Origin: Chloroflexota bacterium
GTDB taxonomy: Bacteria > Chloroflexota > Anaerolineae > Anaerolineales > Villigracilaceae
Assembly (NCBI GenBank): GCA_016234495.1
Contig: JACRBI010000039.1
Span: forward strand, 1-64,000
Direction: 5' to 3'
DNA length: 64,000 nucleotides
Below the pieces are notes generated by a model. That model saw only the letters and a list, made by a program, of their open reading frames with translations, ran no database searches and had not been told where the DNA came from. This document shows positions 63,807-64,000 of the stretch, piece after piece (the first letter of the stretch is position 1; each line of letters opens with the position of its first letter). Both the position numbers and the translations under genes were made by a program.

Positions 63807-63808
63807 TT

Positions 63809-64000
63809 ATGCCATCAGGAATTCGTTTACAACGCATCCAGGACCGTGTCCGCCAGGAACTTTCGGAACTTCTTATCCGCGAGATCAATGACCCGCGCCT
63901 GAAAAACATCTTCGTCACCGACGTGAAAATTGACAAGGAACTTGCCTTCGCGCATATTTATGTTTCTGCCATCGAGGGTTCTTCCCGTTCCGCAGAAATC
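63809..64000 (+). CDS. rbfA: Ribosome-binding factor A, cut by the window end
   Basis: The first 64 residues are visible, with RLQRIQDRVRQELSELLIRE, INDPRLKNIFVTDVKIDKEL and AHIYVSAIEGS, the KH-like start of RbfA, a 30S maturation factor. It follows infB as in most bacteria. The heptamer array fills the ribosome-site position, so no Shine-Dalgarno is present. Confidence 0.92.
   Translation, partial: MPSGIRLQRIQDRVRQELSELLIREINDPRLKNIFVTDVKIDKELAFAHIYVSAIEGSSRSAEI

Overview
The window looks like a chromosomal segment of a Chloroflexota bacterium, most likely class Anaerolineae. This is inferred, not proven. The clues are an ECF sigma factor paired with a DUF5667-type membrane protein, exported proteins with Thr/Pro linkers, a Thermus-like ba3 oxidase operon, Tat-exported L,D-transpeptidases and many short palindromic intergenic repeats. 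I see no phage, transposase, plasmid or CRISPR signature. Promoters often carry an extended -10 (TGnTATAAT).

Layout. 1-208: tRNA-Ser(GGA) with a tandem partial copy of its 3' end. 775-6141: a giant secreted cytochrome with 75 CxxCH motifs by my count, arranged as 25 triheme units. 6.3-11 kb: an AhpD-like protein, an ECF sigma/DUF5667 pair with an Asn-Gln repeat tail, and two exported proteins of unknown role. 11.1-14.4 kb: etfBA, three small proteins and tRNA-Leu(CAG). 14.5-18.9 kb: a four-gene, ATGA-coupled surface-polysaccharide operon. 19-25.2 kb: gyrA, a small membrane protein, birA, an M23/LysM peptidase and rho. 25.6-34.6 kb (minus strand): a respiratory block made of an SQR-like flavoprotein with a 38-aa partner, a lipoprotein, a fused cytochrome b/2x[4Fe-4S]/FlpD/cytochrome c protein, ba3 oxidase subunits I, II and IIa, two SCO proteins and an Rrf2 regulator. 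34.9-38.8 kb: lgt with a Lys/Ala-rich tail, a sulfotransferase, a hypothetical protein and a LURP-one/scramblase-like protein. 38.9-44.2 kb: four L,D-transpeptidases and an amidase in one array. 44.6-51.1 kb: mixed genes (threonine dehydrogenase-like SDR, plsY-like, JAMM protease, membrane proteins). 51.1-58.4 kb: gyrB, a large GAF-rich histidine kinase and a FIST protein. 58.7-64 kb: a methyltransferase, then nusA-ylxR-infB-rbfA, with rbfA cut by the window end.

How the parts may fit. The respiratory block could carry electrons from sulfide or quinol through the fused b/Fe-S/c protein to a high-affinity ba3 oxidase, with SCO proteins loading CuA and a cysteine-containing Rrf2 protein reading redox, oxygen or NO state. 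The 75-heme protein could store or conduct electrons outside the membrane. These two items are the best candidates for undescribed biology. The transpeptidase array, M23 peptidase, Lgt and polysaccharide operon together describe an active cell-surface programme. At least five families of short palindromic repeats punctuate the gaps between genes. One copy appears to have become the N-terminal coding region of a lipoprotein.
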